The notes: generated by a model not told the origin, from the sequence alone. 49,766 nt of DNA from CANGYM01 sp044372405 (GCA_044372405.1 JBILRW010000009.1:1-49766); one strand, 5' to 3'. Shown: positions 8,259 to 17,340, counted from the stretch's first letter. Program-made: numbers and translations.

Positions 8259-11200
8259 TTATCTTCGCGTTTTGGGTCCTGTGGGGGTTAGATTTTCTTC
8301 TTCTTGTTTTATGAGTTCCTCAATGCGGCGATTGAGCACAGCGCGATTTTCTTTCTCTTTGAGATCCTTAATACGCTGCGTCAGTTCGGCTTGATCTTTT
8401 TCCTCTTTTTCCTCTTTTCTTTTTTTGGCTTTCTTTTTTTCTTCTTCCTTTTTTTCTTCTTCCTCTTTTCTTTTTTTCTCTTCTTTAGCTTTAGCTCTTT
8501 TTTCTTCTTCTTCCTCTTTTCTTTGCTGTTCCTTTTCTCTGGAGTTGGTTTTAGAGGGGGTATCGTCTCCCGTGTATTCAGGCTCATCATCTCCCATATC
8601 ATCGCCCGCATCGTCATCATTGCCACCGCTTGCATAACCACCACTCTCAAAGGCTTCTCGTGCCTTTTCAACAGAGTTTTGTCGGGACGTGTTTTGCGGG
8701 GAGGCAGCATAGCCGCCCGTTTCCCCCCTGGGGATGGGGGCAGCCGTAGAGGATTCTTGGGGGGGCCTGGCTATGGCTATGTTGTCAGGGGCAGAGCCAC
8801 CCATTTCCCCTCTGGGGGTGGGGGCAGCCGTAGAGGATTCTTGGGGGGTCCTGGCTATGGCTATGTTGTCAGGGGCAGAGCCACCCATTTCCCCTCTGGG
8901 GGTGGGGGCAGCCGTAGAGGATTCTTGGGGGGTCCTGGCTATGGCTATGTTGGCAGGGGCATTCGTTTCACCACGGGGGGTCAGGGCCGAGGCTTCCCGC
9001 TCAGGCACAGCCGCAAAGGCCGTACCCGATAAAGAAAGTGTTTCCCGTGATTCAGGTTCTTGTTTTTGACTCTGGCTTTGTTCCCTTTGTTCTGCGGGGG
9101 CAGGGGGCCCATCGCGAGTTATACCCATTTCTGAATCGTATTTGGCGCGGAGTTTGTCGTCCCCTAGAATCTCGTAAGCTATGTTGATGTCTCGCATTTT
9201 GTTTTTAACGTCTTCACTGGCGCCATCTCGGTTATCTTCGGTTCGATAATTATCAGGATGGTATTGTTTGGCCAGATCCCGATACGCTGCTTTAATTTCA
9301 GCTCTCGACGCACCCGCAGCCACACCCAGCAGGTCATAATAGCTTTCGGCTTGTTGCCGCTCCCCTGCGCTGCTGCCGGTGCGTTCGGTGTCGCTGGGGC
9401 CAGATCGATTCATGGTGCTGCCGGTGTCGACCACGCGCACCAGGCCCTCGGTTTGGGGCGTGGTGGGGGATTCAGTTTGGACCACGGGGGGTTCCTCACG
9501 CGGGGCATCCACGGGGGCTTTGGCCAGGGCTTCCCTTGTATTTTGGTATTGCTGGACAAAATCTCTCTGGAATTCTTCTAATCCCAAATCACCATAAGGA
9601 TCGAGTAAGGTTGCAGCTCCTGCTAGGAATGTCTGTTTTGTAGCTTCAACCAAAGTAGGAGCTACGACGTTCTCAAAAGCGGATCGTCCCACAAACCCGC
9701 CCACCTTAGAGGCCACCAATGCTGCGGCGGTCAATCCAGGCAAGAACCTTCCTAAGCTCTGGACGGCATCGTTGGACATCACCCCGTTTGCCAGCTCCCG
9801 CAATCCCTGTTGCAATTCCATGACACGGTCCGTGATGGGTTGCATGGCATTTTGTACCGATTGCTGCACCCCAGAAACCACGCCCCCGACAGTGGACCCG
9901 ATGTTGTCCATAACACCCGTCAGTCCCTGGGTGACATTGTTCATCGCACCCTGTACGCCCTCGGCGGCGCGGTTGACGGCCTGGTTAACACCAGGGATGC
10001 TCATGATGGCACCCCCCGCTTTTTCCCCCACCCATCCCACGGCAGGGGCGGCGGCTTCGCCCACTTTCATACCCACCGTTACCAGGCTGGACAGGGCCTG
10101 CATCGCCCCCGACAGAATCTGCCCAAAGGCCTTCATCAATATGCCCATACCCTGGCTGGAGAGGAATTTCTGGGATTGTTTCAGAACCTGAAGGCTGACA
10201 ATACAAATAATCAGGACCAGCAAAAATCCACTATTCAAAATCCCAAAGTTTTTGAAACTGTTGGCCTGGGCAGAGAATCCTGCGCCCTCTACGCCGGCGA
10301 GGGAAACCGCCCCGGCCAGCAGGGGTGCGGGGTTTAAATAGTATGCATTACGTCCAAATTGGGCGGGGGCACCAGGCCTATGCCCTGCAGAATTGCCACA
10401 AAGTACATTGTTTGCGTTACCTGGGTAAAGGATAGGTACATTGGCGGAATCCATGTAAATTTCCAGGTGCAGGTGGGCTCCCTTACTGAATCCAGTATTG
10501 CCGCATTTTCCAACAACCTGGCCAGGGTTAAGCTGTGTTCCTGGGGCAAATTTGGGGGCACCGTGCATCATATGGGCATAGCGAAAGACCACATTGCTCT
10601 TGGTGCCATCAGGCAGAAGGACTCTGCAGTCCAATTTATTACCCAATCCTCCAGCGTATCCTGCGTAAATGACTTCACAAGGGGCAATGGGTGTCATGGG
10701 TTGCCCCCCTCCGCCGCACCCAAAATCTAGTCCATTATGATGGGGGCTGGGGCGATTTCGCCAATGGGCACGACACCAACCAAAACTCTGATCAAAAGAT
10801 ACGGTTCTGCTTTCGGGGGGTGGGGAGCCAATAAAAGGACTATTCAGTTTAACACCCCCTAATCCGATATCACTGAGCATTTTTTCCCGAAACGAATCAA
10901 ACCCCCCAGCATTTTCCTGCCCAGGCCGCAAATACGTATTCCGATACCACGCGGCATAGGTGGGGTTGCCCGTGCTGGCACCCATGGCCCCCGTGGCGTA
11001 GGTGGTGCTGGGGGTTTCAAAAGTGGAGGCCGATGTTTTGGGGGGAGGGGGGGTAGAATTATCGTTGGTTTTTATTGTTTTCCCGCTTGTCCCCTTTCCA
11101 TCAAGATTGGGGTTTGCGTTGCCTGACGTATTGCCATAGAGCCCCCTAGGGTTTGGGTTGCCTGACGTATTGCCATAGAGCCCCCTAGGGTTTGGGTTGC

Positions 11201-12797
11201 CTGACGTGCCATAGAGCCCCCTAGGGTTTGGGTTGCCTGACGTATTGCCATAGAGATTTCTGGCGTTGGCGGTGGTCGTGGTGTACTTAGCCCCCCCCTT
11301 ATCCAGATTCTCAATAACGGTGGTTAACATGGATATGGACAGCATGGCGGCAATCATGGAGGTGACCAGGACAAAGGCACCGTCGGATAAACTCTTCAGG
11401 CCGGTAATGGCGTATTTTCGGGACGCGGGAAAACATCCGGCGGCCACATAGGCCGATAAGGTGCACGACACATACCCAATACGCACCATGAACACATCCG
11501 CCACGGTAAACAAAAACATGACAAACGGCGCAATGCCCACAAGCATCATCGGAATGCCGGTAAAAATTTTCCCGTTTCCTGTCTGAAACAACCCATAAGA
11601 CCACGGATAGCTGTACGCCCGCTGAATCATGCAGACCTTGCATTCCAGATCGTCTTTCAGTTGGGTCAGCTTGGGGTCCAGGCCCTTAATGGTTGTGGGG
11701 GTGCATTTGCCGTCTTCATCGGCGAATCTTTTTAAGGTGGGGTTGGTTTTGATGCCGATTTGATACATCTCATCCACAATGGTGCTGCCCGCCGATAAAA
11801 TCGGGGTGATGATATAATCGCGGTACGCGGCATAGCCCGTTTGGGGGGCCAGCAAAAACACTGAAACCCCCAGCACAACAAAAAACCGAATCCCCAGTTC
11901 ATTAAACAGCGCGGCGGCTTTGTCTTTGGGACCAAAGGGCAGCAGCGCGCTCCCCACCTTTAAATAGGCCCAGATGGCAAAAACAATCGCGATCAAACCC
12001 GCCACATAGGGCGCAAAGGTTTTGTGAAGCTCCTCTCCAAAAATAAACGGCACCGCAAAGCTGAACGCAATCACCGGCCCCCCAAAACAGCTTTTGGCCA
12101 GATCGTTACGAATAGAGGCAATGGATTTGACCTCTTTGGCGGGGGGGGAGGCAGCCATTGCCGTGGCAGCCCCGTCGGGGGAACAGACACCCGCCACGGA
12201 ATTTTCTTTTAATCCGTGGTCGACAATCAGGGTTCTTGCGCCGGCATTAACGTAGGCCGCGATTTTTTTGATGTCGGCGTCGTAAGTGGCTTTGTTTTTT
12301 AACGTGACACAACCACGGCTTTGTCCATCGATATTTGCGTCGTTACCATCCCCATCGGTATGAAATCCAATGGCGGAGCGTCCCCCGTAACCTTTGGTAT
12401 CAATCGGGATCCACGTTTCGCCAATTTCAGGAATTGCACTGGGGTTGATTGTTGACTGCGCCACCGGGGTTCCAATGGAAAAAACCCCTTGGGGAATGGG
12501 GTTGTTTGATCCCGCAGCATCGGCGGAGGCCTCTGTGGGCACTTTTCCCTTGTATCCGCTAACAATATCAAATGTTTCTTTGGCTTTACCGTTTTCATAA
12601 TAGGTCAGGGTGAATTCGTTGCCGCCCTTGGGGGTCAGTTTAAAATAGTTGCCGGGACAGGCCTGACTCGCCCCCGCCGTCGACGGCACATTGCCGCCGT
12701 TAATCGCCCACGCCCCCGAAGACACCACGACGCACAGCATCAGGGCCACCCCCAGGGGGCAGATGACCTTTCGCCAAAAAAATGTCCAGGGTAACAA
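8259..12797 (-). CDS. Giant VirB6-like fusion: LDT-like + channel + M23 peptidase + J-domain
   Basis: 1512 residues in one frame. Signal peptide about 1-31. Residues 45-195 resemble the L,D-transpeptidase-like fold (DUF2778/Tlde1 type), with GFHTDGD around H146 and SRGC at 160-163 (C163 the likely nucleophile). Residues 238-495 are a VirB6-like membrane region with LLPFGP at 285-290. Residues 514-563 are 13-residue repeats of the LYGNTSGNPNPRG type. Residues 672-782 are an M23 (LytM) endopeptidase with HNGLD (H687, D691), YAHM (H742) and HLH (H775, H777), so all zinc ligands are present. A further membrane segment lies at 853-872. Residues 1151-1222 are a DnaJ J-domain with HPD at 1180-1182. 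Repeats at 1284-1361 and a Lys/Glu-rich coiled coil at 1420-1500 follow. The start used is TTG 12797, since an in-frame stop lies just upstream; there is no clear ribosome binding site. Likely role: a secretion channel that also remodels the cell wall (inference). Confidence 0.75.
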   Translation of the reverse strand: MLPWTFFWRKVICPLGVALMLCVVVSSGAWAINGGNVPSTAGASQACPGNYFKLTPKGGNEFTLTYYENGKAKETFDIVSGYKGKVPTEASADAAGSNNPIPQGVFSIGTPVAQSTINPSAIPEIGETWIPIDTKGYGGRSAIGFHTDGDGNDANIDGQSRGCVTLKNKATYDADIKKIAAYVNAGARTLIVDHGLKENSVAGVCSPDGAATAMAASPPAKEVKSIASIRNDLAKSCFGGPVIAFSFAVPFIFGEELHKTFAPYVAGLIAIVFAIWAYLKVGSALLPFGPKDKAAALFNELGIRFFVVLGVSVFLLAPQTGYAAYRDYIITPILSAGSTIVDEMYQIGIKTNPTLKRFADEDGKCTPTTIKGLDPKLTQLKDDLECKVCMIQRAYSYPWSYGLFQTGNGKIFTGIPMMLVGIAPFVMFLFTVADVFMVRIGYVSCTLSAYVAAGCFPASRKYAITGLKSLSDGAFVLVTSMIAAMLSISMLTTVIENLDKGGAKYTTTTANARNLYGNTSGNPNPRGLYGTSGNPNPRGLYGNTSGNPNPRGLYGNTSGNANPNLDGKGTSGKTIKTNDNSTPPPPKTSASTFETPSTTYATGAMGASTGNPTYAAWYRNTYLRPGQENAGGFDSFREKMLSDIGLGGVKLNSPFIGSPPPESRTVSFDQSFGWCRAHWRNRPSPHHNGLDFGCGGGGQPMTPIAPCEVIYAGYAGGLGNKLDCRVLLPDGTKSNVVFRYAHMMHGAPKFAPGTQLNPGQVVGKCGNTGFSKGAHLHLEIYMDSANVPILYPGNANNVLCGNSAGHRPGAPAQFGRNAYYLNPAPLLAGAVSLAGVEGAGFSAQANSFKNFGILNSGFLLVLIICIVSLQVLKQSQKFLSSQGMGILMKAFGQILSGAMQALSSLVTVGMKVGEAAAPAVGWVGEKAGGAIMSIPGVNQAVNRAAEGVQGAMNNVTQGLTGVMDNIGSTVGGVVSGVQQSVQNAMQPITDRVMELQQGLRELANGVMSNDAVQSLGRFLPGLTAAALVASKVGGFVGRSAFENVVAPTLVEATKQTFLAGAATLLDPYGDLGLEEFQRDFVQQYQNTREALAKAPVDAPREEPPVVQTESPTTPQTEGLVRVVDTGSTMNRSGPSDTERTGSSAGERQQAESYYDLLGVAAGASRAEIKAAYRDLAKQYHPDNYRTEDNRDGASEDVKNKMRDINIAYEILGDDKLRAKYDSEMGITRDGPPAPAEQREQSQSQKQEPESRETLSLSGTAFAAVPEREASALTPRGETNAPANIAIARTPQESSTAAPTPRGEMGGSAPDNIAIARTPQESSTAAPTPRGEMGGSAPDNIAIARPPQESSTAAPIPRGETGGYAASPQNTSRQNSVEKAREAFESGGYASGGNDDDAGDDMGDDEPEYTGDDTPSKTNSREKEQQRKEEEEEKRAKAKEEKKRKEEEEKKEEEKKKAKKRKEEKEEKDQAELTQRIKDLKEKENRAVLNRRIEELIKQEEENLTPTGPKTRR
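8724..8965 (-). repeat. 84-bp tandem repeats, about three copies, within the giant gene
   Basis: Two adjacent 84-bp units (the second begins near 8811, the third near 8895) are almost identical, and a third is slightly diverged. Each encodes 28 residues of the type PQESSTAAPTPRGE. The unit is a multiple of three, so copy-number change keeps the frame. Confidence 0.85.
11113..11256 (-). repeat. 39-bp tandem repeats, about four copies, within the giant gene
   Basis: A unit containing GCCTGACGTATTGCCATAGA recurs every 39 bp. One copy lacks three bases (GACGTGCCATAG), so spacing there is 36. It encodes a 13-residue, Gly/Asn/Pro-rich linker between the VirB6-like region and the M23 domain. Near-identity between units indicates recent expansion. 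Confidence 0.85.
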
Positions 12798-12874
12798 CGG
12801 TCAACCCAAAATCAATGTGATCACTGTCACAGTTTAGCCTTTTTTGGGGAAAAATAAAAGAATTTTATTTCAAA

Positions 12875-13963
12875 TTATAGCCTTTTAAAAAGGCCAACCT
12901 TGCGCAGCGGAAAGGTCAAAAAGCGCAGAATTTTTCGGTAAACTTTGGGTCCGTGATACAGCCCCATCAGCCCCAAAATCACCGCCGCCAGGGCGTGTCC
13001 CCCTAAGACGTAAACATAATCCCAGGGGATGACAAAGCCATAATCGTAATAATTTTGCAGCTGCTGCCAATACCGGCTGTCGGTGACATCAAAGGTGCCG
13101 TAATCCCGCTGGCAGGCCTCCATGGGTGCGATGCCCTTTTGACAATAGGCCAGCAGTAAATCGTTCATGCTGCAATACCGATCCGCCATAACGGCCAAAC
13201 TCAGCGCCACCAAAGCCACCAATGACCCCGCCGTCGCCAGCCGCATAAAAAACGATGTGGTGCGCAGGCACAGTTTGCCCACCTTGGTTTTTTTAAACTT
13301 ATCCAAACGCAGGCGCAGGCGATAGCGCAACGTGGGTTTTTTCGCCGGTTGCGCGGTAGGGGCAGAATAGGGGGAAAGGGATGGGGCAGGGGAGGCGGAA
13401 AAGGTTGGTGCCGGCGCGGGGACAAAGGCGGCCTCCGCTACGGGTTCAGGTTTTGGCTCACGCTTTGGTTCTGGTTTCGGCTCCGGCTTAGGTTCAGATT
13501 TGGGGGGCGGGGTTTCCTCTGGCGGTGTTTCCCGCTGTTGTTCCTGACGATGTTTTTCTAAGAGGCTCCGCAGACGATCTGCGGGGTTTTCCGGTTTTTC
13601 TTCGGCGGGGGCTGGGGGTTTTTCTTCGGCGGGGGCTGGGGGTTTTGGTTCGGGTTTGGGCTCGGGGTTTTCTTCTTTTTTTGTCTCAGGGGGTTTGGTG
13701 GCGGCGGCTTGCTCTAACCGTTTCCGAATACGCGCGGCGGCATCGTCAGGATCTTGGGTCACGGGGGGCGGGGCAGGGGCTTCCTCCGCCGGTTCGGGCT
13801 CTGGTTTGGCCTTTGGCGGGGGAGGTGTGGTTTTTTTGGCTGGCTTTGCAGGTTCGGCTGTGGGTTCCGCGTCTTTAGCCGGATTTTCTTTGGCCTTTTG
13901 CGCGTCACGCATGGCTTTCAGGCGCTCTTGCAGGGATGATAGTTCTGATTTTTCCTCAGCCAT
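12875..13963 (-). CDS. Proline/glutamate/lysine-rich membrane protein heading the T4SS cluster
   Basis: 362 residues. Residues 1-205 are low-complexity, rich in Pro, Glu, Lys and Ala, with repeats such as PPAPAEEK and PKPEPKPEPK. A basic stretch is followed by two membrane segments, about 238-260 (LATAGSLVALVALSLAVM) and 316-337, with a loop between them containing four cysteines. This would place both ends in the cytoplasm, or make a long periplasmic Pro-rich arm if the topology is inverted. No family is recognised; TonB-like composition alone is not evidence of TonB. It is the first gene of the minus-strand cluster, 77 bp upstream of the giant VirB6 fusion, and is probably cotranscribed with it. 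Confidence 0.7.
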   Translation of the reverse strand: MAEEKSELSSLQERLKAMRDAQKAKENPAKDAEPTAEPAKPAKKTTPPPPKAKPEPEPAEEAPAPPPVTQDPDDAAARIRKRLEQAAATKPPETKKEENPEPKPEPKPPAPAEEKPPAPAEEKPENPADRLRSLLEKHRQEQQRETPPEETPPPKSEPKPEPKPEPKREPKPEPVAEAAFVPAPAPTFSASPAPSLSPYSAPTAQPAKKPTLRYRLRLRLDKFKKTKVGKLCLRTTSFFMRLATAGSLVALVALSLAVMADRYCSMNDLLLAYCQKGIAPMEACQRDYGTFDVTDSRYWQQLQNYYDYGFVIPWDYVYVLGGHALAAVILGLMGLYHGPKVYRKILRFLTFPLRKVGLFKRL

Positions 13964-14010
13964 GGGATCAACTATGTTTCTAAGTGTTTCTGGAGTATAC
14001 TGAACAATCC

Positions 14011-15132
14011 TCAGAGTTTCGTTAACACCACCATATCATCGCAGTGAATCAGCGTATCGCCAGCCGTATAGCCCAAAATCCCCTCAATCTGATCGGATTT
14101 CTTGCCCAGCAACGCCGCCACATCCGGGGCATCGTAATGCACAATGCCCATACCGATACAGGTTTTATCGTGCAGGATGCGGACCACATCGCCCTTTTCG
14201 TACTGTCCTTCTGTGGCCACAACCCCAACAGGCAGCAAACTTTTTCGGGCCCCCATGGCGCGCGCCGCGCCGGCATCGACGTGCAGCGACCCACTGGGGT
14301 GAATGTGTCCGGCAATCCAGGCACTGCGGGCAGAGAGCGGGCTTTCGCTGGGGGTGAACACGGTATACCGCTCTCCCTTAGCCAGCCGGGATAAGGGGGA
14401 GGGGAGGGTCCCCAAGGAAATCAACGTGGCACATCCCGCCGTCGTGGCAATCTGGGCGGCTTGCAGTTTCGTCACCATGCCGCCTTTGCTATCCGTATCC
14501 GACGGCCCCCGGGCCAGGGCAAAAATGTCGGGGGTTAAGGCAGGGACAACGGGAATATGCCGGGCGTCAGGATTTTTTTGCGGCGGCGCGGTATACAGCC
14601 CATCCACATCGGACAAAATCACCAGCGCATCGGCCCCCACAATTTGCGCCACGCGAGCGGACAGGCGGTCATTATCGCCGTAACGGAGTTCCTCTGTCGC
14701 CACCGTGTCGTTTTCATTGATGATGGGAACCACCCGCTGATCCAGCAAAACCCGCAGCGTATTGCGGGCGTTCAGGTGCCGGCGGCGGTCTTCCGTGTCT
14801 TCCCATGTTAATAAAATTTGCGCCGTTTCAATGTCATGAAGTTTAAACGCCTGATGATACGCCACCGACAGGGCAATCTGTCCCGTGGCAGCGGCGGCCT
14901 GTTTTTGGGGCAGATCCAGGGGTTTTTGCCCCCACCCAAGAGCGCGCTTGCCCAGCGCCGTCGCCCCAGACGTCACAATCACCACACGTTTGCCCAAGGC
15001 GTGCAGCGCCGCCACATCCGCCACCAAGGACGCCAGCCAAGTTTGATGCAACTGATGCGTGGCGGATTCAATCAACAAGGACGATCCAATTTTCACAACA
15101 ATGGTGCGGTGGGCATCAAGCGGCGAGGTCAC
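14011..15132 (-). CDS. proB: Glutamate 5-kinase with PUA domain
   Basis: 373 residues. Phosphorylates L-glutamate with ATP to gamma-glutamyl phosphate, the first step of proline synthesis, in the cytoplasm. The amino acid kinase domain (about 10-265) begins IVVKIGSSLL, with VTSGATALGKRAL near 54-66, INENDTV near 138-144 and SDVDGLYT near 174-181. A PUA domain fills residues 285-370, as in the long form of the family. Start GTG 15132 overlaps the end of mtaB by 17 bp, so the two are probably translated from one message. proA is not in the window. Confidence 0.95.
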   Translation of the reverse strand: MTSPLDAHRTIVVKIGSSLLIESATHQLHQTWLASLVADVAALHALGKRVVIVTSGATALGKRALGWGQKPLDLPQKQAAAATGQIALSVAYHQAFKLHDIETAQILLTWEDTEDRRRHLNARNTLRVLLDQRVVPIINENDTVATEELRYGDNDRLSARVAQIVGADALVILSDVDGLYTAPPQKNPDARHIPVVPALTPDIFALARGPSDTDSKGGMVTKLQAAQIATTAGCATLISLGTLPSPLSRLAKGERYTVFTPSESPLSARSAWIAGHIHPSGSLHVDAGAARAMGARKSLLPVGVVATEGQYEKGDVVRILHDKTCIGMGIVHYDAPDVAALLGKKSDQIEGILGYTAGDTLIHCDDMVVLTKL

Positions 15133-16390
15133 GGGACTGTCCTCCCACCAACGTACCTGCCTTTAAACTTAGGTCCACCGTGTATAACCGCCCGGGAATC
15201 CAGGGAATTTCCCCCTCATTCCGGGTGACGGGCAAAAAGGTTTCACTGTACCCGCGGTTTTCGTTTTCGGCCAAAACCGTCACGGTTTTGCCATTGTTTT
15301 GGGTGTATAAATCCTGTTTCAGGGTTTCGGCCAGGGCCAGCAGCCGCTGGGTGCGTTCCTTCCGAATGGCCTTATCCACCTGGGGCATTTTGCTGGACGG
15401 CGTTTGATCGTGGGCGGAATAGGGAAAGGCATGGACCATGGGAATAAAACACTCGGAAATCAGCGCCAGGGTGTCTTGGAAATGCTCTTCAGTTTCCGTG
15501 GGAAAGCCGCAAATGATATCCGCGCCAAAGACAATCTCTGGGCGTTTGCTGCGCAGCATTGTGCACAATTGATACACATCCTCCCGCAGATGGCGACGCT
15601 TCATGCGTTTTAGGATCAGGTTGCTACCGGCTTGCACGCTGAGGTGGACAAAGGGCATCAGCCTATACTGTTTCGATACCGCATCAATCAGGTCCGGGTC
15701 CTGTAACACCTCCATGGGGTCCAGCGACGAAAGACGCAGTCGGGGCAGGTCCGGACACGCCGCCAAAATACGGTGCACCGTTTGTCCCAACGTGGGGCGG
15801 GACGGCAGGTCTTCGCCGTAGGATGTCAGGTCCACGCCGGTCAGGACAATTTCGTTATGTCCCTGATCTTGCAGGCGTTTAATCTGCTCCACCAAATGCC
15901 CCAGGGGCACACTTTGGGAATTTCCGCGGCCGTAAGGGATAATGCAAAAGGTACACCGGTGGTTACACCCCTGTTGAATCTGGACAAAGGCGCGGGATTT
16001 TTCCCCAAAATGCGTCACAAATTGGGGGGCCACATCGCGCAGCTGCATAATGTCCGTGACATGAACGGGGGGGGTCAGGGGCGTGTAGGACGCGGGGTCC
16101 ATTTTTTCCCGATTGCCCCAAACGCGGGTAACCTCGGGCATGGCGGCGAAGGCTTCGGGCCGGATTTGGGCGGCGCATCCGGTGACGATGATGGTGGCCT
16201 CCGGGTTATTCCGCTTGGCCCGGCGGATGGCCTGGCGGACTTGGCGTTCGGCCTCTTTCGTGACGGCGCAGCTGTTGAAAATAATGGTATTTTTCAGGTT
16301 GGCGGCCTCGGCATGGCCGCGCATGACCTCGGATTCAAAGGTATTCAGGCGACAACCAAATGTCTGAATTTCCAGAGTGTTATCGCTCAC
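15116..16390 (-). CDS. mtaB: tRNA t6A37 methylthiotransferase (MtaB)
   Basis: 424 residues. A radical-SAM enzyme that converts t6A37 to ms2t6A in tRNAs reading ANN codons, stabilising codon pairing. The N-terminal MTTase domain opens with TFGCRLNTFESE and carries conserved cysteines. The radical-SAM cluster motif is GCNHRCTFC (about 146-154), followed by IPYGRG. A C-terminal TRAM-like region is expected and the length agrees. The GTG start at 16390 overlaps the dapF stop by 4 nt. Family features favour MtaB over MiaB, which targets i6A. Confidence 0.93.
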   Translation of the reverse strand: MSDNTLEIQTFGCRLNTFESEVMRGHAEAANLKNTIIFNSCAVTKEAERQVRQAIRRAKRNNPEATIIVTGCAAQIRPEAFAAMPEVTRVWGNREKMDPASYTPLTPPVHVTDIMQLRDVAPQFVTHFGEKSRAFVQIQQGCNHRCTFCIIPYGRGNSQSVPLGHLVEQIKRLQDQGHNEIVLTGVDLTSYGEDLPSRPTLGQTVHRILAACPDLPRLRLSSLDPMEVLQDPDLIDAVSKQYRLMPFVHLSVQAGSNLILKRMKRRHLREDVYQLCTMLRSKRPEIVFGADIICGFPTETEEHFQDTLALISECFIPMVHAFPYSAHDQTPSSKMPQVDKAIRKERTQRLLALAETLKQDLYTQNNGKTVTVLAENENRGYSETFLPVTRNEGEIPWIPGRLYTVDLSLKAGTLVGGQSRDLAA

Positions 16391-17202
16391 AACTCCACCT
16401 CCACCGTGCCGCGAAAGCTAAACGTCGCCGGTCCCGCCATCATCACATGCCCGTTGTCCAGCAGGGTGATGGTCAAACTGCCTCCAGGCATTTTTACCGT
16501 AACATTTTTTCCCGTCAATCCCGCCCGATGCGCGCAAAGGGCCACGGCGCAGGCCCCGGTTCCGCAGGCGTCGGTTTCCCCCACGCCGCGTTCCCAAACG
16601 CGCATTTTGATGGTGTTTTTGTCCAGAATTTGGGCCCATTCCACATTGGTGCGCTCAGGAAACAGGGGATCGGTTTCGATTAGCGGCCCCAGAGTCGTCA
16701 CGGGGGCCGTTTCCACATCATCGGTCCAAAACACACAGTGGGGATTGCCCACATTGACGGCGGATCCTTCTAATCCCTGCACAAAGATCGACCGCGTATC
16801 AACATTTTGAGACAACGGGATTTCCCGCCAATCCCAGCGGGCGGGGCCCATATCCACGGCAATTTCGCCGCCGGGGGTGCGGGTGGCGTGTAAAAAACCC
16901 GATTTTGTTTCGATAATGGAATGGTAAACCCCGCGTTCAACCATCATCGCCTCAGCGACGCAGCGGGTGGCATTGCCACAGGCGGCGACCTCGCCCCCAT
17001 CGGCATTCATGATGATCATCATAACGTCGGCTTGTGAAGAATCCCTTAACACCACCACCTGATCACACCCAATACCCGTTTTCCGGTGGGCCAGGGCGCG
17101 TATCGCCGACGGCGTCAGGGCCCAATCCTGCCCCCGCCCATCCACAATGACAAAATCATTAGCCAGGCCATGCATTTTCAAAAAGGGTAACGTGATTTTC
17201 AT
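16387..17202 (-). CDS. dapF: Diaminopimelate epimerase
   Basis: 271 residues. Interconverts LL- and meso-diaminopimelate, the precursor of lysine and of the peptidoglycan cross-link, in the cytoplasm. Both catalytic cysteines are present: C75 in AACGNATRC and C213 in TDACGTGAC. The N-terminus KMHGLANDFVIVD is typical. First gene of a tight three-gene run dapF-mtaB-proB with overlapping ends; dapF-mtaB adjacency is common in alphaproteobacteria. Confidence 0.97.
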   Translation of the reverse strand: MKITLPFLKMHGLANDFVIVDGRGQDWALTPSAIRALAHRKTGIGCDQVVVLRDSSQADVMMIIMNADGGEVAACGNATRCVAEAMMVERGVYHSIIETKSGFLHATRTPGGEIAVDMGPARWDWREIPLSQNVDTRSIFVQGLEGSAVNVGNPHCVFWTDDVETAPVTTLGPLIETDPLFPERTNVEWAQILDKNTIKMRVWERGVGETDACGTGACAVALCAHRAGLTGKNVTVKMPGGSLTITLLDNGHVMMAGPATFSFRGTVEVEL

Positions 17203-17246
17203 GACAGGGATTGTAACAGAAAATCACGGGGTTAGGAATGGGGAAG

Positions 17247-17278
17247 GCAGGTGACAGGTGACAGGTAACAGGTGACAG
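17247..17278 (+). repeat. Left 32-bp inverted repeat flanking the small ORF at 17.3-17.8 kb
   Basis: The repeat is built from a GGTGACA heptad repeated in tandem. Its reverse complement recurs at 17895-17926 with 27 of 32 positions matching, so the pair encloses the gene at 17341-17832. Confidence 0.75.
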
Positions 17279-17310
17279 AAATCAACGAGAGGTTGCCTCT
17301 CATCATCGTT

Positions 17311-17339
17311 TCATCCCCGCGAAAGCGGGGATCCAGTGG
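17311..17339. repeat. Short palindromic repeat (CCCCGC-GAAA-GCGGGG)
   Basis: A perfect 6-bp stem with a GAAA loop, preceded by TCAT and followed by ATCCAGTGG. The same sequence type forms the core of the element at 28182-28305. It sits 2 bp beyond the stop of the minus-strand gene and could act as an mRNA-end hairpin, though no U-tract follows. A second hairpin (GAGAGG-TTG-CCTCTC) lies just beyond. Confidence 0.7.
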
Positions 17340-17340
17340 T

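Noticed and set aside
8724..8965. Direct repeats that might be a CRISPR array
   Set aside because: The units are contiguous, in coding frame and without unique spacers; they encode a protein repeat.
8304..9032. Plus-strand frame of 242 residues, very rich in phenylalanine
   Set aside because: Antisense of the Lys/Glu-rich coiled coil; the composition is a mirror artefact.
11113..11256. Regular 39-bp repeats resembling an array
   Set aside because: No spacers; they are in-frame codons of the giant VirB6 gene.
12875..13963. TonB or VirB10 identity for the Pro-rich protein
   Set aside because: Only composition agrees; two C-terminal membrane spans and no TonB or VirB10 C-terminal domain are seen.
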